Below are positions 34,992 to 43,795 of a stretch of 64,000 nt of DNA, piece by piece (position 1 is the stretch's first letter; each line of letters begins with the position of its first letter). The DNA lies in the NCBI RefSeq assembly GCF_030818895.1, contig NZ_JAUTBA010000001.1, positions 4,278,001 through 4,342,000 on the forward strand. The letters are read 5' to 3'. This DNA is from Sphingobacterium zeae (lineage in GTDB: Bacteria; Bacteroidota; Bacteroidia; Sphingobacteriales; Sphingobacteriaceae). The notes under the pieces are model-generated. The model did no database searches. It was not told where the DNA came from and saw only the letters and a program-made list of their open reading frames with translations. The translations under genes and the position numbers were made by a program.

Positions 34992-35816
34992 TTATTGATT
35001 CAACAATACCGCATATGCCTGTTCCTTCACAAATTTTAGCGTAAATGGATCTTCCACAATTTCATTGAGTTTATCTTTTGTTGTCGCTTTCATCTTAGCA
35101 TCATCTTGCTGAACCATCATTTGCATAAGCTCCATTTGCAATGTGGGATCATTTTGCACCACAAAGAAGTCCTGGACTTTCTGCTGACGCTCTTTTGGGC
35201 TTAGTCCACTACTTAATATCGTTTCGATTGCAGCTATACGCACATTACTGCTTTGATCCGATACAGCAGTCCTTTCCAATGCTCCTATACTATTGCGATC
35301 TAACCTACCTTCATCTTTCAGAGCCAAGACAGCACTTAGCCGTGCGCTTGCGGAACTCGAATCCCGAAGCATCTCAACGTAATCAATTTTCTCCTGCATT
35401 TTATTAAAACCAGTGGTCATTACGTTTGCTGTTGCCGACTGCTTTCTTTTAGTTTGCCTACCCGCTATCGCCATAGACGGAGTCAATTTAGGTGAGTTAT
35501 CGGTATCAGCGCTTATTACTGTTGCAATGTCGGCCTTTTTATCGCTTTCATTTTCGCGAACTGTATAAGGACGTACAGCAGCGATTCGTTTTTCTACTTC
35601 TGCCCCATTGTGCTGATCAAAAGCAATGAAAGTCGCTGTCCCTACCAACAAGATCGCTGCCGCCATACTAGCCCACTTCCAAAGAGGCTTAATCTTTCTT
35701 TCCTGAACAGGCGGCACTACTTGTGGCCTTATTTTATTCCACAAATCAGCCGAAGGTTCCCTCCGATCAAATGATTCTCGATTAGCATTCACAAAATCTT
35801 TTAAATTATCCCGCAT
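34992..35816 (-). CDS. Membrane-anchored anti-sigma-like protein with HEAT-type repeats
   Basis: A 274-aa protein. The N-terminal cytoplasmic part of about 45 residues (DNLKDFVNANRESFDRREPSADLWNKI) precedes one membrane helix (WASMAAAILLVGTATFIAF). Its gene overlaps the ECF sigma gene by 11 bp, the usual arrangement of an anti-sigma factor. The periplasmic part has an unstructured linker and then helical HEAT-like repeats (ARLSAVLALKDEGRLDRNSIGALERTAVSDQSSNVRIAAIETILSSG). No canonical zinc HxxxCxxC motif is seen. The HEAT region may sense an envelope signal; this is inference. Confidence 0.78.
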   Translation of the reverse strand: MRDNLKDFVNANRESFDRREPSADLWNKIRPQVVPPVQERKIKPLWKWASMAAAILLVGTATFIAFDQHNGAEVEKRIAAVRPYTVRENESDKKADIATVISADTDNSPKLTPSMAIAGRQTKRKQSATANVMTTGFNKMQEKIDYVEMLRDSSSASARLSAVLALKDEGRLDRNSIGALERTAVSDQSSNVRIAAIETILSSGLSPKERQQKVQDFFVVQNDPTLQMELMQMMVQQDDAKMKATTKDKLNEIVEDPFTLKFVKEQAYAVLLNQ

Positions 35817-36363
35817 AATTATACCTTTCCTTCAATTGTTCGTAAATTTTCTTTTTTGCGCGATGGTATTGGCTACGGACGGCAACTGCTGTCATTCCCA
35901 ATGCTTCCGCGACTTCGTCATGGCTCATATTTTCAAACAGATAAAGGTTAATGACCATCTTGGGCACCCCCGTCAGCTGGTCGATCGCCTGCTCCAAATC
36001 CGTTAAACGACATTCACGCCATTCCTTTTCCAGTAATTCATCTTCGCCATTATCCTGAATTTCCAAATCATCCACCGGCGTAAAATACTGCTTATTTTTC
36101 CTCAACAGCGAAATCGCCTTATTCACCCCCATCCTTCTTAGCCAAGCTTCTAAACTAAGAACGTTATGCCATTTGTCCGATCTTGAAAAAAAGTCAACAA
36201 AAGTTTCCTGTAAAACATCCTCACTTTCCTCCTGATTGCCCAAAATCCGATAAATTGAGTTAAAGATCTTTTTTGCATATCGATGATAAAGCTGCGAAAA
36301 CCCAGACTCATTGCCCGTTTGGCACATCGCTAATAGATCTTTATCGCTAAGCTGATTTCGCAC
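35806..36363 (-). CDS. RNA polymerase ECF-type sigma-70 factor
   Basis: A 185-aa ECF sigma factor. Region 2 is YHRYAKKIFNSIYRILGNQEESEDVLQETFVDFFSRSDKW (about 22-62, -10 recognition and core binding). Region 4 is IDQLTGVPKMVINLYLFENMSHDEVAEALGMTAVAVRSQYHRAKKKI (about 125-172, -35 binding helix-turn-helix). The start is GTG at 36363; the first ATG would remove 12 residues. It is the first gene of an operon with the anti-sigma-like gene and the DUF4097-like gene, which may autoregulate. Confidence 0.92.
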   Translation of the reverse strand: MRNQLSDKDLLAMCQTGNESGFSQLYHRYAKKIFNSIYRILGNQEESEDVLQETFVDFFSRSDKWHNVLSLEAWLRRMGVNKAISLLRKNKQYFTPVDDLEIQDNGEDELLEKEWRECRLTDLEQAIDQLTGVPKMVINLYLFENMSHDEVAEALGMTAVAVRSQYHRAKKKIYEQLKERYNYAG

Positions 36364-36608
36364 GTTTTAAAATTAATACTGTGAATTCTTATGTTTGTAC
36401 TAGGTAGTCGACGCCTATCTAAAAATGTTGCAATATAAATTTATTTTTTTCTAAAATATTGCTGAAAATTTCCAAAACAACTTTGATAGCGGATGCTGAA
36501 AATTGATAAGGGTGGCAAAATCACGCGATACTCCATCAACAATACATGCGCTATCCCATCCCTCATTTGCAATAAGCAATTTTAAATCCTATTTTAGCGA
36601 CGGTTAAA

Positions 36609-36651
36609 ATTAATATAAAGCAATGCGTATCGGTTGTTGCTTTTAATTAAT
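36609..36651 (+). ncRNA. Candidate structured small RNA element (first hairpin)
   Basis: ATTAATATAAAGCAA (36609-36623) pairs with TTGCTTTTAATTAAT (36637-36651) at 13 of 15 positions, followed by GATTTTTT. With the terminator just downstream it could form the 3' end of a short non-coding transcript. Direct evidence of transcription is lacking. Confidence 0.3.
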
Positions 36652-36662
36652 GATTTTTTCAA

Positions 36663-36698
36663 TGAAGGATGGTGTTGGTCCACCATCCTTTTTTTTGA
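36663..36698 (+). terminator. Orphan plus-strand intrinsic terminator
   Basis: AAGGATGGTG-TTGGTC-CACCATCCTT followed by TTTTTTG: a perfect 10-bp stem with a T run. No plus-strand gene precedes it within 2.7 kb, so it should end an unannotated transcript. Confidence 0.8.
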
Positions 36699-36928
36699 TT
36701 CAATCGCCTTCGTCCATATACTTTAAATCCCTGCTAAATTTCACATCAGATCGGCTTTTCTTACTGAGCAAAGTTAGATCAAAAACAAACCAATCTAAAA
36801 GTTACAGCAAATCGGAGAATAAAGTAAATCGTTTGAATCGAATATTGTAATTTAGTTTCTTCATACCGCATATATAAAAAACACAACAACAACGGATTTA
36901 GACAACCGTTGATTAGATTTAGACTCAC

Positions 36929-37453
36929 ATGAAAACTATTTTTGCAATTGTAGGTAGTGCCAGTACCCATTCATCCAATCATCATATTATAAAGCACCTT
37001 CAACAAGAGATTAATGCCGATATCCATTTCACGCTATTTGATCGTCTGAAAGAACTGCCGCATTTTGATCCAGAAGAAAGCCAGTCCCATCCGCCTATTG
37101 AGATTATTGCATTACGTCAAATTATTCAAGAAGCAGACATTGTTTTGATCAGCAGTCCCGAATATATTTTCAGTGTGCCCAGTGGATTAAAAAATCTACT
37201 TGAGTGGTGCGCAGCAACCACAGTTTTCAACGATAAGCCCATAAGTATCATCACCGCCGCTGCACAAGGTGAACATGCGCACGTCGAATTACAACACATC
37301 ATGCGCGGATTAGGCGCCCAAATTGATGAAAAAAGAAACCTGCTCATCCAAGGAGTAAGCGGCAAACTGGACCATTCGGGAGAAATCTGGGATGAACAAC
37401 TCCGTACAGCGTTAAAGGAACTGGCAATACAACTCGTTAATCGTAAAAATTAG
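36929..37453 (+). CDS. NADPH-dependent FMN reductase family protein
   Basis: A 174-aa flavodoxin-like reductase that passes electrons from NAD(P)H to FMN or quinone-like acceptors. It has FAIVGSASTHSSNHHIIKHL at the N-terminus (FMN phosphate binding), DIVLISSPEYIFSVPSGLKNLLEWCA (the family P-E-Y motif), and ISIITAAAQGEHAHVELQHIMRGLGA. It is cytoplasmic, followed by VF530 with a 36-bp gap. Confidence 0.88.
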   Translation: MKTIFAIVGSASTHSSNHHIIKHLQQEINADIHFTLFDRLKELPHFDPEESQSHPPIEIIALRQIIQEADIVLISSPEYIFSVPSGLKNLLEWCAATTVFNDKPISIITAAAQGEHAHVELQHIMRGLGAQIDEKRNLLIQGVSGKLDHSGEIWDEQLRTALKELAIQLVNRKN

Positions 37454-37477
37454 CACGATCCATCAATTGAAGATTAT

Positions 37478-37485
37478 TATCTTTA
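37478..37485 (+). promoter_or_regulatory. Near-consensus -7 box before the VF530 gene
   Basis: TATCTTTA matches TAnnTTTG except the last base and ends 4 bp before the ATG at 37490. Confidence 0.35.
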
Positions 37486-37489
37486 CGAC

Positions 37490-37711
37490 ATGCAAGAACA
37501 AATTAATAATCCACTACACGGTAAAAGACTGGACACCATTATAGAATATTTAGTAGCGTACTATGGCTGGGAAGAACTAGGTCAACGCATAGCTATCCGA
37601 TGTTTTAATGACAATCCGAGTGTAAAATCTTCGTTAACTTTTTTAAGAAAAACACCTTGGGCTAGGGAGAAGGTTGAGCAGCTTTATGTAAAAACTTTAT
37701 TGAAGAAATAA
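37490..37711 (+). CDS. VF530 family DNA-binding-like small protein (DUF2132)
   Basis: A 73-aa protein. NPLHGKRLDTIIEYLVAYYGWEELGQRIAIRCFNDNPSVKSSLTFLRKTPWAREKVEQLYV is the full VF530 signature. The family has a known helical fold resembling DNA-binding domains, but no confirmed function. It is soluble, with no signal. Confidence 0.9.
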   Translation: MQEQINNPLHGKRLDTIIEYLVAYYGWEELGQRIAIRCFNDNPSVKSSLTFLRKTPWAREKVEQLYVKTLLKK

Positions 37712-37754
37712 GTTTTTTTTCCTATCTTATAGCGAATAATCTGATTATTAAGCA

Positions 37755-37762
37755 TAACTTTG
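37755..37762 (+). promoter_or_regulatory. -7 promoter box directly before the J-domain/KTSC gene
   Basis: TAACTTTG is a full TAnnTTTG match ending 5 bp before the ATG at 37768, predicting a leaderless or near-leaderless message. Confidence 0.5.
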
Positions 37763-37767
37763 CCGCC

Positions 37768-38217
37768 ATGAAAAAAATTGCCGACTACCGGAAGTTACTT
37801 AACGTAGATAAATCTGTGGATCTCAAAACCCTGAAATCTACTTACCGGACAATCATGAAAGAATGTCATCCAGATAAATTTGTCAATGATGAAGAAGGTC
37901 GTTTGGCTGCAGAGGAAAAAAGTGTTGCAATGATCGAAGCATACCACTTTCTGGTAAGCATCTGTTCCGAAACATTAGAGCAACAATTGCCGATCTACAC
38001 AGAAACAATTACCAATTCTGGTATTCAGGATATTGACTGGAAAGGACAAGTATTGACTGTTACTTTCCAAGACGGCAGCCAATATGAATATTTTGGTGTT
38101 CAGCGAAACGATTATATTAAATTTGTCAATGCAGATTCTTTAGGTCGATTTGCCCGTAGACACATCTTCCATTCTTACCCTTACCGTAATGTATTAAAGA
38201 CTGCAACAGTATCTTAA
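37768..38217 (+). CDS. J-domain/KTSC-domain fusion protein
   Basis: A 149-aa two-domain protein. Residues about 5-70 form a DnaJ-type J domain (DYRKLLNVDKSVDLKTLKSTYRTIMKECHPDKFVND) with an intact HPD, so it can stimulate an Hsp70 (DnaK) ATPase. Residues about 88-145 form a KTSC domain (SGIQDIDWKGQVLTVTFQDGSQYEYFGV then FVNADSLGRFARRHIF), a small beta domain seen in RNA- or lysyl-tRNA-synthetase-related and phage proteins. No G/F-rich or zinc domain of DnaJ proper is present. It may target DnaK to a KTSC-bound client; the client is unknown. Confidence 0.85.
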   Translation: MKKIADYRKLLNVDKSVDLKTLKSTYRTIMKECHPDKFVNDEEGRLAAEEKSVAMIEAYHFLVSICSETLEQQLPIYTETITNSGIQDIDWKGQVLTVTFQDGSQYEYFGVQRNDYIKFVNADSLGRFARRHIFHSYPYRNVLKTATVS

Positions 38218-38243
38218 AAACTGTTTTGATCCAGCTATACAAA

Positions 38244-38284
38244 GATAAACGCCCGCTATCCGATGGATATTGGGCGTTTATATA
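38244..38284 (+). terminator. Terminator after the J-domain/KTSC gene
   Basis: ATAAACGCCC (38245-38254) pairs with GGGCGTTTAT (38272-38281), with an inner TATCC/GGATA stem. The T tract is weak. Confidence 0.7.
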
Positions 38285-38520
38285 AAATGTTAAATGTTTA
38301 AAAGCTATCTATAGAACAACACGATTGACAAATAGTTTTATCATTTTAATATAATGCCTGTAGACTCCCTGCCATAAAATGTACCAGGTATTTGTTTTTA
38401 CAAACTCAATGACTTTTTTTTCCTTTACATTTTATTTTTGTTCAATAATTATTACTTTAGCGCTACCAAAATTATTCGAGATAACGGCACCTGAAAAAAG
38501 GCCTTCCACTTGAATTAATT
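38285..38520. other. Region between J/KTSC terminator and tRNA-Pro, no gene seen
   Basis: AT-rich and without coding signal. A TACTTTAG box near 38453-38460 could serve the tRNA, but its -33 element is unclear. Confidence 0.4.
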
Positions 38521-38594
38521 CGGGATGTAGCGTAGCCCGGTATCGCGCCAGCATGGGGTGCTGGAGGTCGTCGGTTCAAATCCGGCCATCCCGA
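38521..38594 (+). tRNA. tRNA-Pro (anticodon GGG)
   Basis: A 74-nt cloverleaf. The acceptor stem CGGGATG pairs with CATCCCG, discriminator A. The anticodon stem CCAGC/GCTGG encloses loop ATGGGGT, giving anticodon GGG. The T arm has TTCAAAT. CCA is not encoded. It reads codon CCC (and CCU by wobble). Confidence 0.95.
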
Positions 38595-38704
38595 CTTTTT
38601 ATCCTTTACTTTTAATGAACATCGCCTTTTGCGCTCAAATCGGATTGGAAGATTCAACAGCAGTAATACGTTTCAATCAGCTAAATACCTTATTCTATTA
38701 AACA

Positions 38705-38726
38705 AATAGGATGGATCCATCCTATT
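38705..38726 (-). terminator. 22-bp perfect palindrome, probable terminator of the susC/susD locus
   Basis: AATAGGATGGA and its exact complement meet at a GGATCC centre with no spacer. On the minus strand TTTGTTT follows. It lies 23 bp after the SusD stop. Confidence 0.55.
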
Positions 38727-38748
38727 CGTTACGAACGGTTCCTTCAGC

Positions 38749-40326
38749 TTAATAGCCTGGATTCTGTTTCAAGTTTGGATTCACCGCAAGCTGCAAGTTC
38801 GGAATCGGATAAAGTAGGGTTTTTGGATCAGCGTCAGCCGCCTTTTCCTGCCAGGCCAGTAAATACTTACCAAAACGGATCAAATCTTGTCTTCTCCACC
38901 CTTCCCAATATAACTCGCGAGCACGTTCATCCAACAGATTATCAAGCGTCATTGCTGTAAGATTATCTACACCACGATTGAGTCGAATTCCATTAACTAA
39001 AGCAAGAGCTTCGGCAGCGGTCCCTGTACCTCCTCGGAGTATTGCCTCTGCTTGCATCAACAAGACATCCGCATAACGATACACGACCCAATCATTGTTC
39101 TTTTGTCCAGAGGATGCATAATCGTAAGCATATTTCATGGGACGGATGCCCGCAGTTTCCAGCGTATTACCTGAGGTGCGAATGGTTACTTCAGGCGTAA
39201 AAGACAATGGAGTATTCGAGGGGTTCCTTGCCATTAAAGGTTTGTTCGTGCTCCAATTGTATTGCTGACCAGCAAAAAAACCAACATTTTGGCGTTTAAA
39301 TTCTTTTTTTCTATTAGACGTTGTATCCGCAGCATATTCATAATAAAGACCCCTACGCTCATCGTTTGTAGCGAATTTATCATAATAATCGGACAGTGTA
39401 CACCAACCGTTCCAACCACTAGGATTCATGTTATAATGCGCGATGGTATTCCAAGTGCGGTCCACACTTCCACCCCGGTCTCCATTTTTATTGTACAAAG
39501 TAAAAATATTCTCTGTGGACTTTTCGTCGTTATCAGGTGCAAAATTGTCAAAATATTTACCTTTTGCTGATACGCTGTATGGCCCTGTCGCTGTAATTTC
39601 CTTCGCCAAAGCTATTACTTTGTTCATATCGTCCGCATCAAAAGTCGGCTTCTGCCTATTCAAAAAAGCCCCCTTATTCAAGTAAATTTTCATCAACAAT
39701 ACTCTCGCTGCATTTTTATTTGCAACATACGCTCTTTTTAGTTCCCCTGCAGGCAAGGTTGTTATGATTTCATTGAGCTCTTTTATCATAAAATCCATCA
39801 CATCTTGCGGTTGTAATACATCGGGTGCTATCTTAAAATCTTCTAAAGAAGCTCCTTGGCGGAAAGGTACCACACCATATAAATCTACGATGTCAAACAT
39901 AGCAAGTGCACGAATGAACCTTGCCTCGGCGGCTTGTTGCGCATTCGGATTGCTCCGTAATACCTTTCCAGCATTAAAAACTGTTGTACTCAATCCCACA
40001 AAGGTATTATTCACATAGCCATTATCTGCATTCCAAGAATGAAGGTGAATGGCACGGTGCATTCCATTGTCGTCCCAGTCACCGCCGCGTGTTGGAGCCA
40101 TCGCGGCATCAGTTGAGATTTCCTGCATCACCCAACGTTGCTCTTGTTGATAAGGGGTGTTCAATGAACTGTAAGCGGTGATTAACAAAGCCCCCGCTTC
40201 AATCAAGGCACCTTCCTCTGCCTCCCCTTTAAATTCTTCTTTCAGCTTGGTACACGAAAAAGTGCTCGTCACTACTGTACCGACTATTGCTAAATATAAT
40301 AATGTTTTTAATTTCATCTTTGTCAT
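38749..40326 (-). CDS. SusD/RagB family nutrient-binding lipoprotein (locus 1)
   Basis: A 525-aa surface lipoprotein that acts as the lid of the SusC channel and captures glycans. Signal MTKMKLKTLLYLAIVGTVVTSTFSC (Cys25; an internal ATG at 40317 would also serve). SusD hallmarks are AEARFIRALAMFDIVDLYGVVPF, the TPR-like helices, WVVYRYADVLLMQAEAILRGG and the C-terminal LDNLLDERARELYWEGWRRQDLIRFGKYL...YPIPNLQLAVNPNLKQNPGY. It lies 115 bp downstream of the disrupted susC. Ligand unknown. Confidence 0.92.
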   Translation of the reverse strand: MTKMKLKTLLYLAIVGTVVTSTFSCTKLKEEFKGEAEEGALIEAGALLITAYSSLNTPYQQEQRWVMQEISTDAAMAPTRGGDWDDNGMHRAIHLHSWNADNGYVNNTFVGLSTTVFNAGKVLRSNPNAQQAAEARFIRALAMFDIVDLYGVVPFRQGASLEDFKIAPDVLQPQDVMDFMIKELNEIITTLPAGELKRAYVANKNAARVLLMKIYLNKGAFLNRQKPTFDADDMNKVIALAKEITATGPYSVSAKGKYFDNFAPDNDEKSTENIFTLYNKNGDRGGSVDRTWNTIAHYNMNPSGWNGWCTLSDYYDKFATNDERRGLYYEYAADTTSNRKKEFKRQNVGFFAGQQYNWSTNKPLMARNPSNTPLSFTPEVTIRTSGNTLETAGIRPMKYAYDYASSGQKNNDWVVYRYADVLLMQAEAILRGGTGTAAEALALVNGIRLNRGVDNLTAMTLDNLLDERARELYWEGWRRQDLIRFGKYLLAWQEKAADADPKTLLYPIPNLQLAVNPNLKQNPGY

Positions 40327-40441
40327 CTGTCTAAATTTGTTTACATTCCTGATGAGCTATCAATATATTCATTTATACATGCACTTGAATAAATCTCGAT
40401 AATTTCATCTTTTGATTTGTCACGATTCATCCGCCATCCAT

Positions 40442-43430
40442 TTATAAGGAAAAATTGACTCCCAAAAGTATATTTCTGGCTGGCGGATATGGCAAGTATT
40501 CAATGCCTAATGAAGGAATTCCATTTACTGAGCCATCCGTATTCACCTCGGGATCAAATCCTGTATATTTCGTGATAATGAAAAGATTCTGTCCAGTCAG
40601 CGATACATTTAAATTCTTAAGCGCTCTGCCTATATTACCAACACGATAACTCAAAGTAAGATTAGCCATTTTCAAATAATCTCCTTTTTCCAGAAAACGC
40701 GTAGAAGGCGCTGCTGAATTTGAGATTGATTCCTTAATAGCAGTATTAAAAAATGTAGATCCAATATTTCGAGCAGACAAATTGCTTAAGCCCAGTGCTG
40801 TTGCTGCGGTATTGTTAAAAAGATAATGTCCTAGTGCACCATTCATATTGGCTGACAATGAGAATTGTTTATAGCTCACATTTGTCGAGATACCTAAAAG
40901 CGTTGTTGGATTTGGACTGTTTCTATAGAATTTATTGGAAGCGGGGTCATTGCCCGTACTGACACTTCCATCTTTCCCCAAGTACATGCTCGTTCCTGTC
41001 ACGGGATCAATACCTTGAAAATCTGCTAAATACCACACGTTTAAAGGCTGTCCATTCGTCATGCGTTGCCCCAATACACCGGAGAATCCCTGTCCACGCA
41101 ATGCTCCTGTCTCATAATCACCTTTAAGTCCACTTGCACTATTTTTTAGAAATGTTGCATTACCTGTTACATCCCAATTCCAGTTTTCACTTTTCAACAG
41201 TGTTCCTGTCAATGCAATTTCAACCCCTTTATTAAGAATCTCACCGTCTAAATTCACCCATATACGTCCGGCTGGACCATCCATTGCCAGTGTTTGTTCA
41301 AACAACGCATCGGTTGTTTTCTTGTGAAAATAATCGATCGAACCATATAAACGACCTTTCAACACGGAAAAATCAACTCCTGCGTTAAGGGTTGTTGACG
41401 TTTCCCATTTTAAGTCTTTATTTTGGAAATTTACTTGCCCAGCACTTCCGCCATTACCAAAGGTAATCCGGTTTAATGAAGCTCCGGTAGGAAACTCCTG
41501 GTTACCGGGTTTTCCCCCATCCCAAACGTAATTTTAGCTGATCGAAAATGTTCGTCGATTTCAAAAAATCTTCCTGCGCTAGGTTCCATGCAATCGCAAT
41601 GGATGGAAAAGTAGCGTATTTATTGTTCTCGCCAAATTTGGTCGAACCATCTTTACGTACCGTTGCAGTCAATAAATAGCGATCCAAATAATTAACCCCA
41701 CCACGCAAGAAAAACGATTGGAGCTGATTTGAGGGACTTCTATATGATGCAATGCCACGTGTAGCGACCATCGAATTTTGAATATAATCGAAGTAATCAA
41801 GTCCGATATATTTGAACCCACTACCATAAGAAAGATTATTATTGAAGTTAAAATCAAGGTATTCATAGCCGGCCACGGCATTGACATTCCAGTTTTCGTT
41901 AATTTGTTTGTTATAAGACAACATATGTGTCATCTGCAAATTGGTTTCACCATTATTGGAAATAAAGGCCTCTTCATCATTAACCTTTGAAGGATCGATC
42001 AAAACTGCACGATACATCCCCTGGCGATTGCCTAGCTGTCGCATCACACTATAGATAAAACGGTACTCCAAATCATCTGTGATTTTGTAATACGGAGCAA
42101 TATTAATCACGGTCGTATTTGTCGTTGCCACATCTTTAAAAGCTTCAATACTTGTTAAAGGGTTTCGGGTTGACGGACTAACGTAAGTCAGGTTACCTTT
42201 ATCATCATATAACGGCAGTGTTGGATTCCATTGTAAGGCCTGAGAGATCACATTTCCTTCTGAACCTACCATCGCATTGATCGGTGCATACCGATTATCC
42301 AACTGGGTCAAGAAAGCACTAAAATCTACACCCAACCGCTTATTCTCTAAGAAGCGAAAATTGCCCGTAAAGTTGGCCGTATATTTCTTCAGTTGTGATC
42401 CGCGAATAATACCGTTTTGGTTTAAATATCCACCCGAGAGACGATATTTTCCATGCTCAGTACCCCCTGCAATATCAGCATAATAATTTTGTGTAATCGC
42501 TTTTTGGGTAATTGCTCTGAAAGCATCTTCATTTCCTCCAAAGTCAGCATTCGCTACATCATTCGGTGTATAGTATTTTAAGGCCTCTCTAAATCGGGCC
42601 GCATCCAATACATCAGGATATTCCCGCATACTTGAGACACCCGCAGAAGCTCCGACAGAAACTTCAGGAGAGCCAACCTTTCCTTTCTTAGTGGTAATTA
42701 GTATCACCCCGTTTGCACCTCGTGAACCATAAATTGCCGTCGCGGAAGCATCCTTAAGGATATCCATGCTGGCGATGTCACCAGGATTCAAGTAACTAAG
42801 TGGATTTCCCCTATCGGAAGAAAAACCTCCTCTACCCTCAGGCAACGGCGAATTGCCGGACATGGGAACACCGTCGAGTACAAATAACGGATTGTTGCTT
42901 GCCCGGATCGATGAATTCCCTCGAATACGTACTGTCGTTGCCCCACCAGGTTGCCCCGTATTGTTAATCACCATCACACCAGGCGTCTTGCCCTGTATCA
43001 GTTGATCAGGACTTGTCATGACACCTTTATTAAAATTTTTGGCGCCAATAGTGACCATAGCCCCCGTTAGGTCTTTTTTACGGGCAGTACCATAACCGAT
43101 TACAACGACTTCATCTAAGCCCTGACCCGCACTAGGTTCAAGCGCTACCGTGATATCGCTTCCCACAATGGGTACTTCTTTTAAAGTATATCCAATAAAA
43201 GATACTTCCAGCGTTTTAGCTTCACTGGGAATAGTCAATGTAAAGGAACCTTCCGTGTCTGTTGTGGTGGCTGCGGCACCTCCTTTTACCTTGATTGTAG
43301 CTCCTGACAATGGACCTTGTGTTTCATCGACAACCTTCCCCTTCAAGACTTTCGTCTGGGCAAATGCAATAAAAGATACAAGCAGAAATGTAAGTGTCAT
43401 TGCGCACTGTGCAAGTAGTTTATTTTTCAT
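40442..43430 (-). pseudogene. SusC/RagA TonB-linked outer membrane transporter, broken by a one-base frameshift
   Basis: Two fragments make one receptor. The N-terminal 642 aa (41502-43430) has signal peptide, CarboxypepD_reg-like domain (LKGKVVDETQGPLSGATIKV), TonB-box-like DEVVVIGYGTARKKDLTGA, plug (IRGNSSIRASNNPLFVLDGVP) and barrel, ending early at LRLGWGKTR-stop. The C-terminal 307 aa (40442-41365) continues the barrel and ends RNILLGVNFSL. Between them the +1-shifted frame encodes GNQEFPTGASLNRITFGNGG onward, the expected continuation after LRLGWGKT. One extra base in the CCC (41507-41509) or GGGGG (41514-41518 on the minus strand) explains it. It could be a true pseudogene, a phase-variable tract or a sequencing error. 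Confidence 0.88.
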
Positions 43431-43795
43431 ACGCTTTTTAATTAGTGGTTTAATTGATTCATATTGTGCATATATGATGCACAGCTCATATTAAGTGATT
43501 TAATGTTATTGATAGATTTTAAAGCTCATCGGAATGAACATTTAATTGGCCAACTGTTGCATCGGCGATTCTATAAGGCAAAATCGTAGAAAGAGTGGTT
43601 CGCGTAGGGGCACAGGCTCTACCTGTCATAATTCTTGGGCACAACATACGTTTATATTTGGTTATTATCTGATATAAAAATGCACAAATCTCAGTAGCTC
43701 GTCCAATCACAGCGTCTCAAATTTATATCAAAGCGTATCAGTAAAATGCATTATTGTGTTTTTAATTGACTATTTTTAGTTGAACGTAATCAATT
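43431..43795. other. 365-bp divergent control region between susC (locus 1) and the hybrid regulator
   Basis: Non-coding. It contains a dyad TGTGCAT-ATATG-ATGCACA at 43465-43483, 35 bp before the susC start. A plus-strand TATATTTG box (43653-43660) with TTG 15 bp upstream may serve the regulator. A minus-strand TAAATTTG box (43725-43718) may serve susC. The hybrid regulator would be expected to bind here. Confidence 0.5.
43465..43483. promoter_or_regulatory. 19-bp dyad in the susC leader (locus 1)
   Basis: Seven-base arms TGTGCAT and ATGCACA with a 5-bp spacer, 35 bp upstream of the susC start codon. It could be an operator or a leader hairpin. Confidence 0.4.

Larger units (their letters stand above)
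36364..36928. other. 565-bp intergenic region with two hairpins and no clear gene
   Basis: It lies between the divergent sigma factor and FMN reductase genes. No convincing coding frame. It holds two successive plus-strand hairpins at 36609-36651 and 36665-36690, the second an intrinsic terminator with no plus-strand gene upstream. A small RNA transcribed rightward from the sigma promoter region is one explanation. A TAGATTTA box (36914-36921) lies 7 bp before the reductase ATG. Confidence 0.55.

Noticed and set aside
36650..36850. 66-aa plus-strand frame starting at the orphan terminator
   Set aside because: It begins before and reads through the terminator stem, has no recognisable family and no start signals.
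38472..38657. Minus-strand frame with RPPAPHAGAIPGYA
   Set aside because: It is the antisense of tRNA-Pro, a familiar false gene.
38521..38748. tRNA-Pro as an integration site for a mobile island carrying locus 1
   Set aside because: No integrase, no repeated tRNA 3' end seen at the far side, and gene content is typical chromosomal.
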